Assembly: GCF_001507435.1 (NCBI RefSeq)
Contig: NZ_LMWH01000001.1
Coordinates: 372,001 to 436,000 of the forward strand
DNA from: Streptomyces sp. NRRL F-5122
Lineage (GTDB): Bacteria; Actinomycetota; Actinomycetes; Streptomycetales; Streptomycetaceae
Reading direction: 5' to 3'
Length of the DNA stretch: 64,000 nt
Shown here: positions 25,852-35,102 of the stretch, piece after piece
Layout of the letters: each line of letters begins with the position of its first letter
Numbering within the stretch: the stretch's first letter is position 1
Notes under the pieces: model-generated
What the model was told of the DNA's origin: nothing
Databases searched by the model: none
What the model saw: the letters and a program-made list of their open reading frames with translations, nothing else
Made by a program: the position numbers and the translations under genes

Positions 25852-28800
25852 CACGACCACCACAGCCCAGGCCCAACAGACCTCGACCGCGGCGCCCGAG
25901 CAGTCCGGGCGCCGCCTTCGCCTGCCCAGGAGCGGCGCGGGCGGCGGCAGCCAGCTGTTCCGCAACGCCTATGCGCTGATGCTCAACACCGGTATCTCCG
26001 CGGTGCTGGGCCTTGGCTATTGGCTGGTCGCCGCCCGCTACTACTCGGACGCCGCGGTCGGTCAGGGTTCCGCCGCGATCGCCGCGATGAAGCTCCTCGC
26101 CGGCCTCACCGCGGTGACCCTGACCGGCGCCCTGGCCCGCTTCATCCCGATCTCGGGCCGGGCCACCGGCCGCCTGATCTTCCGCACCTACGCGGGCAGT
26201 TGCGTCGTCGTGGCACTCGCCGCCGGCGTCTTCCTGCTGACGCTGCACGTGTGGGGCCCCTCGTACCGCTTCCTGCACGGGCCCGCTCCGGCGCTCGTCT
26301 TCGTGGTGGCCGTCATCGCCTGGAACCTGCTCACCCTCCAGGACGGTGTGCTGACCGGGCTGCGCAGCGCGCTGTGGGTCCCGGTGGGCAACACCGTGTT
26401 CTCCGCGGTGAAGCTGGTGCTGCTGATCGGGCTGGCCGCCGCGATCCCCATGATGGGTGTCTTCGTCTCCTGGGTCGCGGCCATCGCCACGTCCGTGCTG
26501 CCGCTCGGCTGGCTGGTGTTCCGGCGCCTGGTGCCCCGGCACGTCAAGGCGACGCAGGACCAGGCCGCCCCGCCCTCGGTGAAGGAGATCGGGCGCTTCC
26601 TGGCGGGCGACTACACCGGTTCGCTGTTCTCCCTCGCCGTGGTCTACCTCGTACCGGTGATCGTGGCCTCGCAGGTCAGCGCCGCGGACAACGCGTACTT
26701 CTACATCACCACCACGATCGGCGGCACGACCAATCTGCTCGCCATCAACATGGGGGCCTCGCTCACCGTCGAGGGCTCGCACGATCCGGCGCGCCTCGCC
26801 GCCAACACCCGGGCCGCGCTCAAGCGCATGGCCCGGATCATGCTGCCGGTGTGCGCGCTGCTGTTCCTCGGCGCTCCCTTCATCCTGCACGTCTTCGGCG
26901 AGGGCTACGCCCACGCGGCGACCCCGCTGCTGCGCTGGTTCGCGGTCGGGGCGGCGCTGCGGGTCGTCATGGAGACGTACTTCGCGGTGCTGCGCGCCCA
27001 GAGCCGTACCTCCGGACTCGCCTATCTCCAGGGCCTGTTGTGTGTCCTGGTGCTCGGGCTCACCGTGCTGCTGCTCCCCCGGATGGGGCTGACCGGCGCG
27101 GGTGTCGCGGAGATCTCCAGCCTCGCGGTGATCGTGGCGATCGCCGCACCCAAGCTGTTCAAGATCGTGCGTACCGCCCCGGCGGACGCCGTGCCGGAGG
27201 AAGCGGCACCGGACGGGGACCTCGCCGACCTGGGGGCGCGCGAGGTCCCCGCGTCGAAGGGCGGTCCGTCCTGGGCGAAGAAGCTCGACGCCGACACGCT
27301 CGCGCTCGGCATACACGTCGACTTCGACCATGTGGAGCGCCGGCCCGACGTACGCCCGGGTCCCGGCACCCCACCCACCGGGACGCCCGTGGTGTCCGTC
27401 GAGGGCGACCGCCCGACACGGCCGCTCGGGCCGCCGGGCGCGGAGGGTCCGGTGGGTCTGCCGGTGGAGGAACGGAACCCGGCCGCGGAGGACGGAGCCC
27501 TGTCCAGGGCCCGGGACTTGGCATCGGGCGGTTCCGCCGAGCGGTCGCGCCCCGCCACCTCGGAGCCGCCCCCCGAGGAGCGTCCGAATGCCCTCGGACC
27601 GCTCGGCGGTGTGCTCCTCGGCTGTCTGCTGGTCTCGGCGCTGCTGCTCTACTGGGTCCCGGTTCTGGGCCTCGACGACGGCTCCCTGGAGCGGATGGGC
27701 GGCCTGGGACTCATCTCGGTCCTGCCGCTGCCGACCCTGGTCGGGGCCGCACTGCTGGTCGTGGTGTTCGCCGCGCTGCTGTGGCGCGGCCGCGAGTCCA
27801 AGGTCCTGCTCCTGGTCACACTCCTAGCCACGGTCGTGTCGCTGCACGCCCTGCCCGCCGTGATCGAGACCGAACCCCGGTTCGCGACGGCCTGGCAGCA
27901 CCTGGGGTTCCTCGACTACATCGACCGGACTGGGTCGGCCGTGCCCGACCTGGACGCCCGCTGGAGCTGGCCGGGCTTCTTCGCGGTGGCCGCGTTCGTC
28001 GCGAAGGCGTGCGGGGTCACCGATCTGACGGAGGTCATCCGCTGGTGGCCCCTGGCCATCCAGCTCCTGTATCTGGCACCGATGTTCCTGCTGCTGCGCT
28101 CCCTGCGGGCGAGCTGGCGCGCCAAGTGGACCGGCCTGTGGATCTTCGTGCTCAGCGGCTGGGTCGGCCAGGACTACTTCTCACCGCAGGGCTTCACCTA
28201 TCTGCTCTACCTGGCCTTCGTGGCCGTCCTGCTGGTGTGGTTCCGCGCGCCGCGCGTGATCTGGACCAAGGCACGCCCCGGCGAGGCCGAGGTCGAGCCG
28301 GCCGGGCGCGGGCAGCGGGCCGTGTTGCTGATGGTGCTGATCGGCCTGTACGCGGCAAGCGTCCCGGCCCACCAGCTCACCCCGTTCGTAATGCTGGGCG
28401 TGCTCGCGGCGCTCGTCCTGATCGGCCGCTCCGAACTGCGCGGGCTGCCCATCCTGTTCGCGGTGCTGGTGGCCTTCTGGGTCGGCTTCATGGCCGAGCC
28501 CTACTGGTCCGGGCACTTCAACGAGCTCTTCGGCGGGGTCGGCGGCGTCGGCAGCAATGTGTCGACATCGGTCTCCGGGCGTATCCAGGGCGGCGACTCG
28601 ACGCACAAGCTGGTCCTCTACACGAGGGTGGCGCTCGCGGGCGCCGTGATGGCGTTCGCCTGCTGGGGCTGGTGGCGGCGCCGCGAGAACAAGTACCGCG
28701 AGCGGTCGCTGCTCGTATTGACCTTCGTGCCGTTCCTGGGCTTCGGCATGCAGTCGTACGGCGGCGAAATGGCGCTGCGCGTCTTCATGTTCGCCCTGCC

Positions 28801-29611
28801 GGGTGCGGCCCTGCTCGCCGGGCTCGCGCTCTTCCCGCGCACCGGCGTGACGGCCGAGGAACGGGACAAGGACCGGATGAGCCTCGCACCGCTCGCGGCG
28901 CTCGTGGCCGGGCTGCTGCTGATGGGCGGCTTCCTGGTGGCCCGATGGGGCAACGAACCCTTCGAGCGGATCCGCCCCGGCGAGGTCGCGGCCATGGACT
29001 ACGTGTACGCCCACGACGACCCGACGGTACGGCTGCTGTGGCTGAGCAACGACACGGTCGACAACGTCACGCCGGCGATGCCGTGGGGCGCCAGGGACAT
29101 GGAGAAGGTGCAGTACGTGCCGACGCTCGCTCCCACGGATCCGGTGCTGGTGTCGGGTCTGGTCAAGTCGCTCAAGGACGCGGGTCCGAACTCCTATCTC
29201 ATGATCAACGTGAGCCAGGTGACCTATCTGCGGATGGACGTGGGCTACTCGGCGACATGGGAGTCCCGGCTCGTCAAGAGCCTGGACGACCGCCAGGAAC
29301 TGACGAAGGTCCTGGTCAACGACGACGTGACCATGTACGCGCTGCGCGAGCAGCCGGCGGGCGGCGTCGCGAAACCGGCTCCGGGTCCGATCGGACCGCG
29401 GGTGACCTGGACGCCGTGGTCGGTGGTCGGAGGACTCGCGGCCGTCGCCCTGGTCCTGATGCTCACGGCCCGCGAGATCGTACGCGTCGCGGTCCGGCCG
29501 AGCGTGCGCAAACTGCGCTGGCTGCAGTCGGGCTTCTGGTTCTCTCTCCCGCTGCTGGCCGTGCTGCTGGCCTCGCTGGTGCAGCGGTTCCTGACCATGG
29601 GGAAGGGCTGA
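25844..29611 (+). CDS. Fusion of Wzx-like flippase and multispanning glycosyltransferase/ligase-like domain
   Basis: 1255 residues. Residues about 30-440 form a MATE/Wzx-type flippase with some 12 helices (NAYALMLNTGISAVLGLGYWLVAARYYSD ... GLTGAGVAEISSLAVIVAIAAPKLFK). Residues about 445-583 are a hydrophilic Pro/Glu-rich linker. Residues 584-1045 are a second polytopic half with about ten helices (LGGVLLGCLLVSALLLYW, FFAVAAFVAKACGV, WTGLWIFVLSGWVGQDYFSPQGFTYLLYL, HQLTPFVMLGVLAALVLIG) followed by an extracytoplasmic domain (1045-1170) and two last helices. The second half resembles GT-C or O-antigen-ligase-type proteins. GTG start overlaps the deacetylase by 8 nt. One chain may therefore flip and then polymerise or attach the glycan. 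Confidence 0.85.
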   Translation: MSDTTTTAQAQQTSTAAPEQSGRRLRLPRSGAGGGSQLFRNAYALMLNTGISAVLGLGYWLVAARYYSDAAVGQGSAAIAAMKLLAGLTAVTLTGALARFIPISGRATGRLIFRTYAGSCVVVALAAGVFLLTLHVWGPSYRFLHGPAPALVFVVAVIAWNLLTLQDGVLTGLRSALWVPVGNTVFSAVKLVLLIGLAAAIPMMGVFVSWVAAIATSVLPLGWLVFRRLVPRHVKATQDQAAPPSVKEIGRFLAGDYTGSLFSLAVVYLVPVIVASQVSAADNAYFYITTTIGGTTNLLAINMGASLTVEGSHDPARLAANTRAALKRMARIMLPVCALLFLGAPFILHVFGEGYAHAATPLLRWFAVGAALRVVMETYFAVLRAQSRTSGLAYLQGLLCVLVLGLTVLLLPRMGLTGAGVAEISSLAVIVAIAAPKLFKIVRTAPADAVPEEAAPDGDLADLGAREVPASKGGPSWAKKLDADTLALGIHVDFDHVERRPDVRPGPGTPPTGTPVVSVEGDRPTRPLGPPGAEGPVGLPVEERNPAAEDGALSRARDLASGGSAERSRPATSEPPPEERPNALGPLGGVLLGCLLVSALLLYWVPVLGLDDGSLERMGGLGLISVLPLPTLVGAALLVVVFAALLWRGRESKVLLLVTLLATVVSLHALPAVIETEPRFATAWQHLGFLDYIDRTGSAVPDLDARWSWPGFFAVAAFVAKACGVTDLTEVIRWWPLAIQLLYLAPMFLLLRSLRASWRAKWTGLWIFVLSGWVGQDYFSPQGFTYLLYLAFVAVLLVWFRAPRVIWTKARPGEAEVEPAGRGQRAVLLMVLIGLYAASVPAHQLTPFVMLGVLAALVLIGRSELRGLPILFAVLVAFWVGFMAEPYWSGHFNELFGGVGGVGSNVSTSVSGRIQGGDSTHKLVLYTRVALAGAVMAFACWGWWRRRENKYRERSLLVLTFVPFLGFGMQSYGGEMALRVFMFALPGAALLAGLALFPRTGVTAEERDKDRMSLAPLAALVAGLLLMGGFLVARWGNEPFERIRPGEVAAMDYVYAHDDPTVRLLWLSNDTVDNVTPAMPWGARDMEKVQYVPTLAPTDPVLVSGLVKSLKDAGPNSYLMINVSQVTYLRMDVGYSATWESRLVKSLDDRQELTKVLVNDDVTMYALREQPAGGVAKPAPGPIGPRVTWTPWSVVGGLAAVALVLMLTAREIVRVAVRPSVRKLRWLQSGFWFSLPLLAVLLASLVQRFLTMGKG

Positions 29612-29620
29612 GCGTCACCC

Positions 29621-29671
29621 GGCGTACGAGGTGAAGCGGCTCATCGCTCGAGCCACTTCACCTCGTACGCC
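29621..29671. terminator. Long inverted repeat at the convergent gene ends
   Basis: Arms of 22 bp (29621-29642 and 29650-29671) with one mismatch around a 7-nt loop, located 9 nt after the flippase-fusion stop and overlapping the last codons and stop of the convergent glycoside hydrolase. It would act as a bidirectional terminator. The right arm is coding (last 7-10 residues of the hydrolase). Confidence 0.85.
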
Positions 29672-31065
29672 TTCATGTCGAACCGCTTGCCGTCCACCTG
29701 GGCGCTGATCGCCCGGTCGAGGGTGTTGACCACGAGGACGACCCTGTCGGTGGCGAGGACGCGCACGTTCGGGACGTCGTCCTTGGCGACCGGCACCGTC
29801 CGGTACCTCGTGCCCGGCGGGAACTCCTCGCCGAAGCGGGAGACCAGGCCGTACATGGGCAGCGCCCGGCCGCCGTTCGCGGTGTCGGTCGGTGTCCACA
29901 GGCAGCCCGCGCAGTCGGTGCCCTTCTCCTTCTCCGGGTTCCAGTAGAAGCCCGAGGAGGCCCCGCCCTTGACCATGGCGATCATCCCGGCGGCCTGCAC
30001 GGCGACACGGTGGCCCTCCGTCCAGCCCTTGCGGTCGTCGTTGCCGTCGGCGGGTTCGACGTAGTACTCCGCCCACCACAACGGCAGGTCGTGGGTCTGC
30101 CGCCGCACCCAGGCGCCGACGGCGGTGAGCTTGTCGGTGGCGGCGAACTCGTCGGGCAGCAGGTCGTCGTCCTTGGTGTAGCTGGAGCCGTCCACCACGA
30201 CGAAGTCGGCGCCCGTCTTGTTCTTGTTCCAGTAGTCGAAGGCGTCGAGAACACGCTGGTCCATAGCGCCCCAGGGACCACGCAGGTCCGGGGAGGCGTT
30301 CTCCTTCTGCCGCGGGTCGACGCTGTCCATGACCAGGTACGGCCCGCCCACCATGATCTTCGGGTCGACCTGTTTGAGCGCCTTGTAGACCAGGTTGTAC
30401 AGCCGGGTGTAGCCCTCGTAGTCCCAGCGGGCCTCGGAGTTGTTCCAGAAGCCCTTGAACTCGTTCCAGACGACGAAGTGGCGCACGTCCGGATAGCGCC
30501 TGGCGACGGTCGCCGCGAGCGCGGCGAAGTCCTTGTAGTGATCGGGCGTCGGCGCGGTCTCCAGGGCGGTCTGGCTCCAGTCGGTGCTGTCCGCGCCCGC
30601 CTTGCCGCCCTTCATCCAGTCCGGGGCGCAGCACAGGGTGACGACCGGGGTGCCGCCCGCCTTGCGGGCGAAGTCGATACGGCGGTCCATCGCCCCGAAG
30701 TCGTAATGTCCCTCGACCGGCTCGGGATTGTCCGCGCCCCAGCCCATGATGTGCTGGTTCTCCGGCAGCCGGGTGCCGGAGAGCAGGTCCTCGACGCGCG
30801 CGGTGGCGCTGCCGCTGCCCTCGTCCGCGCTGTACTGCGTATGCGTGAAACCCCAGCCGACGTCCGGCTTCGCCTCCTTCGGCACCTTGGCCGGCGTGCC
30901 ATGCACCTTGTCGCCGTCCGGCGACGTACCGCTGGTGCTCCCACCGTTCCCCGGCAGTGTGTTGATCAGCGTCACCACCAGGGCCAGAGCGGCCACCCCC
31001 ACGCCGAGCAGCGCGGTGAGCCGCCACCGCCATGCCCCCGTATCCCACTCATGACGTCCCATCAT
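29641..31065 (-). CDS. Membrane-anchored glycoside hydrolase (GH39-like TIM barrel)
   Basis: 474 residues. One N-terminal membrane anchor (LTALLGVGVAALALVVTLINTLPG) after a short cytoplasmic tail, a Gly/Ser/Lys linker, then a (beta/alpha)8 domain: GWGFTHTQYSADEG, PVVTLCCAPDWMKGG, VRHFVVWNEFKGFWNN with the likely acid/base Glu after Asn, DFVVVDGSSY, and LPLWWAEYYVEP with the likely nucleophile Glu. C-terminal beta-sandwich (VVLVVNTLDRAIS). Faces the cell wall side. Convergent with the glycan operon, so it may trim that polymer. Start is one of two adjacent ATGs; no ribosome site is visible. Confidence 0.85.
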   Translation of the reverse strand: MMGRHEWDTGAWRWRLTALLGVGVAALALVVTLINTLPGNGGSTSGTSPDGDKVHGTPAKVPKEAKPDVGWGFTHTQYSADEGSGSATARVEDLLSGTRLPENQHIMGWGADNPEPVEGHYDFGAMDRRIDFARKAGGTPVVTLCCAPDWMKGGKAGADSTDWSQTALETAPTPDHYKDFAALAATVARRYPDVRHFVVWNEFKGFWNNSEARWDYEGYTRLYNLVYKALKQVDPKIMVGGPYLVMDSVDPRQKENASPDLRGPWGAMDQRVLDAFDYWNKNKTGADFVVVDGSSYTKDDDLLPDEFAATDKLTAVGAWVRRQTHDLPLWWAEYYVEPADGNDDRKGWTEGHRVAVQAAGMIAMVKGGASSGFYWNPEKEKGTDCAGCLWTPTDTANGGRALPMYGLVSRFGEEFPPGTRYRTVPVAKDDVPNVRVLATDRVVLVVNTLDRAISAQVDGKRFDMKAYEVKWLER

Positions 31066-31229
31066 GGGCCACACTAACGGCGGGGTTCGACCCAGGAACA
31101 GATTTCGTCGTGCGACAGCCCTGTAACAGGACGTAGGGGGGCGGACCGGAAGCACCGGGCACTGCCGACACACCCGGCACACCTCGGAAAGCGGGTGCAC
31201 GGGACGCCTGCGTGACAGATCATGGCGAC

Positions 31230-32324
31230 ATGTCCGCGAACCCACACGACGCTCTGCCGATCCGGCTCAACGTCGACGACAGCGACTCGCCGTCCGACGT
31301 CGTCGACGCGCTGTTCCTCGGCCGCTTCGCGACGGGCGAGCAGCCGTACTCGCACGCATCGAACATCGACCGCGTACGCTCCGGGGCCACGCTGCTGCCT
31401 CCGGGCGCCCGGGTGCTGCGCATCGCCCGTGACGACGACCGCAGCGCGACCCTCGCGGAGGGCGACGGCTGGACCCTGCTGGTCTCCCGGTGGAACCGCG
31501 GCGCGGACGTCACCGTGACCGCGACCAGCGCCGAACTCGCCGAAAAGGTGCTCACCCAGGCCACGGACGGCGCGGCGGACGAGCCGGAACCCCAGCCGGA
31601 GAACGTCACCATGGGCTTTTGGTACGTGTCGCCGAGGCGCGGCCCGCACCGCACGACACGGCAGATCGCGGCCGGCACGTGGGAGGAGGTCCGCCCCAAC
31701 TACACGGCGCCGGTGGCGGACGCGATGGACCGCCTGATGAAGACGACACCGGAGGACATCGCGGGCCGTCTGCTGCTGCTCCACGGCCCGCCGGGCACGG
31801 GAAAGACGTCCGCCCTGCGCACACTGGCCCGCTCATGGCGGGACTGGTGCCAGGTGGACTGCGTCCTCGACCCCGAACGCCTGTTCTCCGACATCGGGTA
31901 CCTCATGGACATCGCCATCGGCGAGGAGGACGGGGCGGGCAAGGGGCGCTGGCGTCTGCTCCTGCTGGAGGACTGCGACGAACTGATCCGCGGGGAGGCG
32001 AAGCACACCGCGGGCCAGGCGCTGTCGCGGCTGCTGAATCTCACCGACGGGCTGCTGGGGCAGGGCAGGAACGTTCTGGTGGGTGTCACCACGAACGAGG
32101 ACCTGGAGCGGCTCCACCCGGCCGTCGTCCGACCCGGCCGCTGTCTCGCCCGGATCGAGGTGGGCCGTCTGACCCGCCCCGAGGCGGTGAGCTGGCTCGG
32201 CGGGGAGGAGGGTGTGGGCCGCGAAGGCGCGACGCTGGCGGAGCTGTACGCGCTGCGGCGGGGCACGTCCCCCACATCGGTTCCGGATCAGCGGGCGGGA
32301 ACGGATTCGGGGCTGTACCTGTAG
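31230..32324 (+). CDS. AAA-family ATPase with DUF5925 N-terminal domain
   Basis: 364 residues. The N-terminal half (ALPIRLNVDDSDSPSDVVDALFLGRFATGEQPYSHA) is the DUF5925 module found in actinomycetes; the C-terminal AAA domain has Walker A LLHGPPGTGKTSALRTL, Walker B LLLLEDCDEL, sensor NVLVGVTTNEDLERL and the arginine finger region HPAVVRPGRCLA. Partner and role unknown. GTG 31212 is an alternative start. Divergent from the glycoside hydrolase. Confidence 0.85.
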   Translation: MSANPHDALPIRLNVDDSDSPSDVVDALFLGRFATGEQPYSHASNIDRVRSGATLLPPGARVLRIARDDDRSATLAEGDGWTLLVSRWNRGADVTVTATSAELAEKVLTQATDGAADEPEPQPENVTMGFWYVSPRRGPHRTTRQIAAGTWEEVRPNYTAPVADAMDRLMKTTPEDIAGRLLLLHGPPGTGKTSALRTLARSWRDWCQVDCVLDPERLFSDIGYLMDIAIGEEDGAGKGRWRLLLLEDCDELIRGEAKHTAGQALSRLLNLTDGLLGQGRNVLVGVTTNEDLERLHPAVVRPGRCLARIEVGRLTRPEAVSWLGGEEGVGREGATLAELYALRRGTSPTSVPDQRAGTDSGLYL

Positions 32325-32365
32325 CGGAACGGTGAAAAGACCGTCGACAGTGCTTTGATGGTCGT

Positions 32366-33157
32366 ATGACCGTGTTCGTCGGCACGTCGGGATGGCAGTA
32401 CAAGGACTGGCGCGACGTCCTGTACCCGTCCGGCGTGCCTGTGCGGTTGTGGCTGGAGGAGTACGCGACCCGATTCGCCACGGTCGAGATCAACAACGCG
32501 TTCTACCGGCTGCCGTCCGAGGAGACCTTCGAGGACTGGCGCGAACGGGTTCCGCGTGACTTCGTTGTCGCGGTGAAGGCGAGCCGCTATCTGACGCACA
32601 TCAAACGGCTGCGGGACCCGCAGGAACCGGTGCACCGCCTGATGAGCCATGCGGCGGGCCTCGGCGACCGGCTCGGCCCCGTGCTGCTCCAACTCCCGCC
32701 CACCCTGCGTGCCGACCCGGCCCTGCTCGACGACTGCCTCGCCTGCTTCCCCTCCGGCACCCGTATCGCGGTCGAGCCGCGCCACGACTCGTGGTGGACG
32801 CCGGAGGTCCGCGCGGTGCTCGAGGCCCGGGGGGCGGCGCTGTGCTGGGCCGACGTACTCTCCCGCCCGGTCACCCCGCTGTGGCGCACCACCGACTGGG
32901 GCTACGTCCGCTTCCACGCCGGTCGCGCCCGGCCGTGGCCGCACTACGGCCGCCGGTCCCTGACCTCCTGGGTCCAGCGCATCGACGCCGTCTGGCCGGA
33001 CGGACGGGACGTCTACGCCTACTTCAACAACGATCCGCACGCAGCGGCGGTCCTGGACGCGATGACCTTCGCCCGCGCGGCGACGGCGGCCGGCCTGAAG
33101 GTGACACGCACACCCCAGCACCTCCCGGCGGCGGCCAGGGACACGGCACGGCGATAG
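32366..33157 (+). CDS. DUF72 (YecE) family protein
   Basis: 263 residues, TIM-barrel family of unknown function. Hallmarks: VGTSGWQYKDWRDVLYP, NNAFYRLPSEETFEDWRERVPRDFVVAVKASRYLTHIKRL, LLQLPPTLRADPALLDDCL, VEPRHDSWW, and YAYFNNDPHAAAVLDA. ATG start 42 nt after the ATPase gene, same strand. No clue to a substrate in the context. Confidence 0.93.
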   Translation: MTVFVGTSGWQYKDWRDVLYPSGVPVRLWLEEYATRFATVEINNAFYRLPSEETFEDWRERVPRDFVVAVKASRYLTHIKRLRDPQEPVHRLMSHAAGLGDRLGPVLLQLPPTLRADPALLDDCLACFPSGTRIAVEPRHDSWWTPEVRAVLEARGAALCWADVLSRPVTPLWRTTDWGYVRFHAGRARPWPHYGRRSLTSWVQRIDAVWPDGRDVYAYFNNDPHAAAVLDAMTFARAATAAGLKVTRTPQHLPAAARDTARR

Positions 33158-33246
33158 AGCCGGCCGTCCGGATCACGCCGGCGTCGCGGGACCCGGCGCA
33201 CCGCGACGGCCTTCACGGCCGTCATCACCCACCGCGGCGTCTCCGC

Positions 33247-33615
33247 CTACTTCGCAAACGCCGCCCGCAGCGCCTCCCGCACCGCGACCAGCGCCTCGGC
33301 CTCCGTGAGGCCGAGGCGGTGCACACGCTCCGCGTACCCGGCGGCGGCGCCCGCCGCCTCACGCTCCGCGGCCGAACCCGCGGCGGCCACGAACGTCCCG
33401 TTGCGGCCGCGGGTCTCGATCACCCCGTCCGTCTCCAGCGCCCGGTAGGCCTTGGCCACCGTGTTCGGCGCCAGACCGAGGGACTCGGCCAGCCCGCGCA
33501 CGGTGGGCAGGCGGTATCCCACCGGCAGCGAACCGGACCGGGCCTGTTCGGCGATCTGGGCGCGCACCTGCTCGTACGGGGCGCCCCCCTCCATGATGTG
33601 GATCTTCAAGGTCAC
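33247..33615 (-). CDS. Small GntR-family regulator (YtrA subfamily)
   Basis: 122 residues: a winged helix (MEGGAPYEQVRAQIAEQARSG, LPTVRGLAESLGLAPNTVAKAYRALETDGVIETRGRNGTFV) and a short C-terminal helical tail, the layout of YtrA-type repressors, which usually control adjacent transporters. Here the divergent neighbour is a GNAT acetyltransferase 69 nt away. GTG start with GGGGGA 11 nt upstream. Confidence 0.88.
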   Translation of the reverse strand: MTLKIHIMEGGAPYEQVRAQIAEQARSGSLPVGYRLPTVRGLAESLGLAPNTVAKAYRALETDGVIETRGRNGTFVAAAGSAAEREAAGAAAGYAERVHRLGLTEAEALVAVREALRAAFAK

Positions 33616-33684
33616 AGGCCGATTGTCCCCCAGCGGCGGGAATTCGGAGGCACCCGACCACAACCTCCGCGTAGCGTGCGAGCC

Positions 33685-34611
33685 ATGACCGTGACCGTGC
33701 GCGACGTCCGTCCCGACGCACCCGAGGACACCGACGCCTTCGCCCGCATCCGCCGCCGCACGCTGCCGTACATGATCTCCACCGGCGCGTCCCTCGCCTA
33801 CGACCTGCGGCACACGCACCCGGACGCCCACTACCGGCCCCTCCTCGCGGAGGAGGACGGCGAGCCCGTCGGGACGGCCCAGGTCGGCCTGGTGTACGAC
33901 AGCCCGGAACCCGGACACGCCTACGTCAACGTCTACGTCGACCCGGACCGGCAGGGCCGCGGCGCGGGCTCACTGCTGGCGGCCACCGCCGAGGAGCGGC
34001 TGCGGGCCCTGGGCGCGACCCGGCTGTACACCTGGGTGTCGGACGCGCCCGCACCCCGCGGCTTCGCCGAGAGGCGCGGTTGCCGCGCGGGCCGCTCCGC
34101 CCACTTCCTCCGTCTCGACCTGGCGCACGGCGCACTGCCCCCGCTGCGGACCCCTCCGCCGGGCGTGGAGCTCGTCACCGGCACGGACTTCGCCGACGAC
34201 CCGCGCCCCCTGTTCGCGCTGGACGCGGAGACGGTCGCGGACGAACCGAGTGAGGTGGAACGCGAGTTCACCGACTACGAGGCCTGGCTCGAGGAGACCT
34301 GGAACCATCCCCTCCTGTCCCGGGAACTGACGTCGGTGACGGTCGTGGGCGGCCGCCCGGTCGCCTTCACCGCGGCCCGCACCGACGGCACCCGCTACGG
34401 CACCGTCATGACGGGCACCCTTCGCGCCTTCCGGGGCCGCGGCCTCGCCAAGCTCGCCAAGAACCACTCACTGCACCGTGCCCGCGAGGCCGGGCTGAGG
34501 GAGGCGTTCACGGGCAACGACGCCGGCAACGAACCGATGCTCGCGATCAACAAGTGGTTCGGCTACGAGGTCTGCGCGACGGAGGTGCAGTATGTCCGCG
34601 AACTCGGCTGA
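33685..34611 (+). CDS. Tandem GNAT acetyltransferase
   Basis: 308 residues with two GNAT-like halves: VNVYVDPDRQGRGAGSLLAATAEERLRALGA in the first (acetyl-CoA loop DRQGRGAG) and a second half ending FRGRGLAKLAKNHSLHRAREAGLREAFTGNDAGNEPMLAINKWFGYEV. Such duplicated GNATs act on small molecules or antibiotics such as mycothiol-pathway substrates; the acceptor here is unknown. Its 3' end overlaps the DUF402 gene by 20 nt. Confidence 0.88.
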   Translation: MTVTVRDVRPDAPEDTDAFARIRRRTLPYMISTGASLAYDLRHTHPDAHYRPLLAEEDGEPVGTAQVGLVYDSPEPGHAYVNVYVDPDRQGRGAGSLLAATAEERLRALGATRLYTWVSDAPAPRGFAERRGCRAGRSAHFLRLDLAHGALPPLRTPPPGVELVTGTDFADDPRPLFALDAETVADEPSEVEREFTDYEAWLEETWNHPLLSRELTSVTVVGGRPVAFTAARTDGTRYGTVMTGTLRAFRGRGLAKLAKNHSLHRAREAGLREAFTGNDAGNEPMLAINKWFGYEVCATEVQYVRELG

Positions 34612-35092
34612 CACAACGGGCTCGGTGGAGGTCGTCCTGGTCAAGGCGGGCCGCACGAAGATCCGTTACCCCGCCGAACTGCTCCACGACGACGGGACCA
34701 GGATCGCCGTGCGCGCGCCCTGGGCGGCCGCCGGCGTCCGCGACTTCGGATTCGTACGGTTCGAACCCGGAGACGTCCTCACGGAGTACTACTGGCGCGA
34801 CCGCTGGTACGCGGTGAAGGAGGTCCGTGACGGACAGGGCAGGCTGAAGGGCTGGTACTGCGACATCACCCGACCGGCCACCGTCTCGGCCGGCGAAGTG
34901 ACCGTCGACGACCTCGATCTGGACCTGTGGCGCTCCGCCGACGGCCGGACCGTGGTCCGCCTGGACGAGGACGAGTTCGCGGCGAGCGGGCTCGCGGTGA
35001 CGGACCCGCAGGCGGCCGCGGCCGCCGTACGGGCCCTGGCCGACCTCGAACTCCTCGCCCGTGGGGGCGATTTCGAGAGCTTGCTGGCCTGA
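34592..35092 (+). CDS. DUF402 (FomD-like) nucleotide-hydrolase-fold protein
   Basis: 166 residues. Family motifs: DVLTEYYWRDRWYAVKEVRDGQGRLKGWYCDITRPATV and DLDLDLWRSADGRTVVRLDEDEF. Relatives include FomD, which hydrolyses CMP-phosphonates, and nucleoside diphosphatases with metal-binding Asp residues. GGAGGTG lies 4 nt before the ATG, and the frame overlaps the GNAT gene, indicating co-translation. Confidence 0.88.
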   Translation: MSANSADTTGSVEVVLVKAGRTKIRYPAELLHDDGTRIAVRAPWAAAGVRDFGFVRFEPGDVLTEYYWRDRWYAVKEVRDGQGRLKGWYCDITRPATVSAGEVTVDDLDLDLWRSADGRTVVRLDEDEFAASGLAVTDPQAAAAAVRALADLELLARGGDFESLLA

Positions 35093-35102
35093 GCCCGGCC
35101 GG

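Noticed and set aside
26020..29634. 1204-codon plus-strand frame inside the flippase-fusion gene
   Set aside because: It is a +1 shadow of the fusion gene; the actual frame has clear membrane helices and a proper start.
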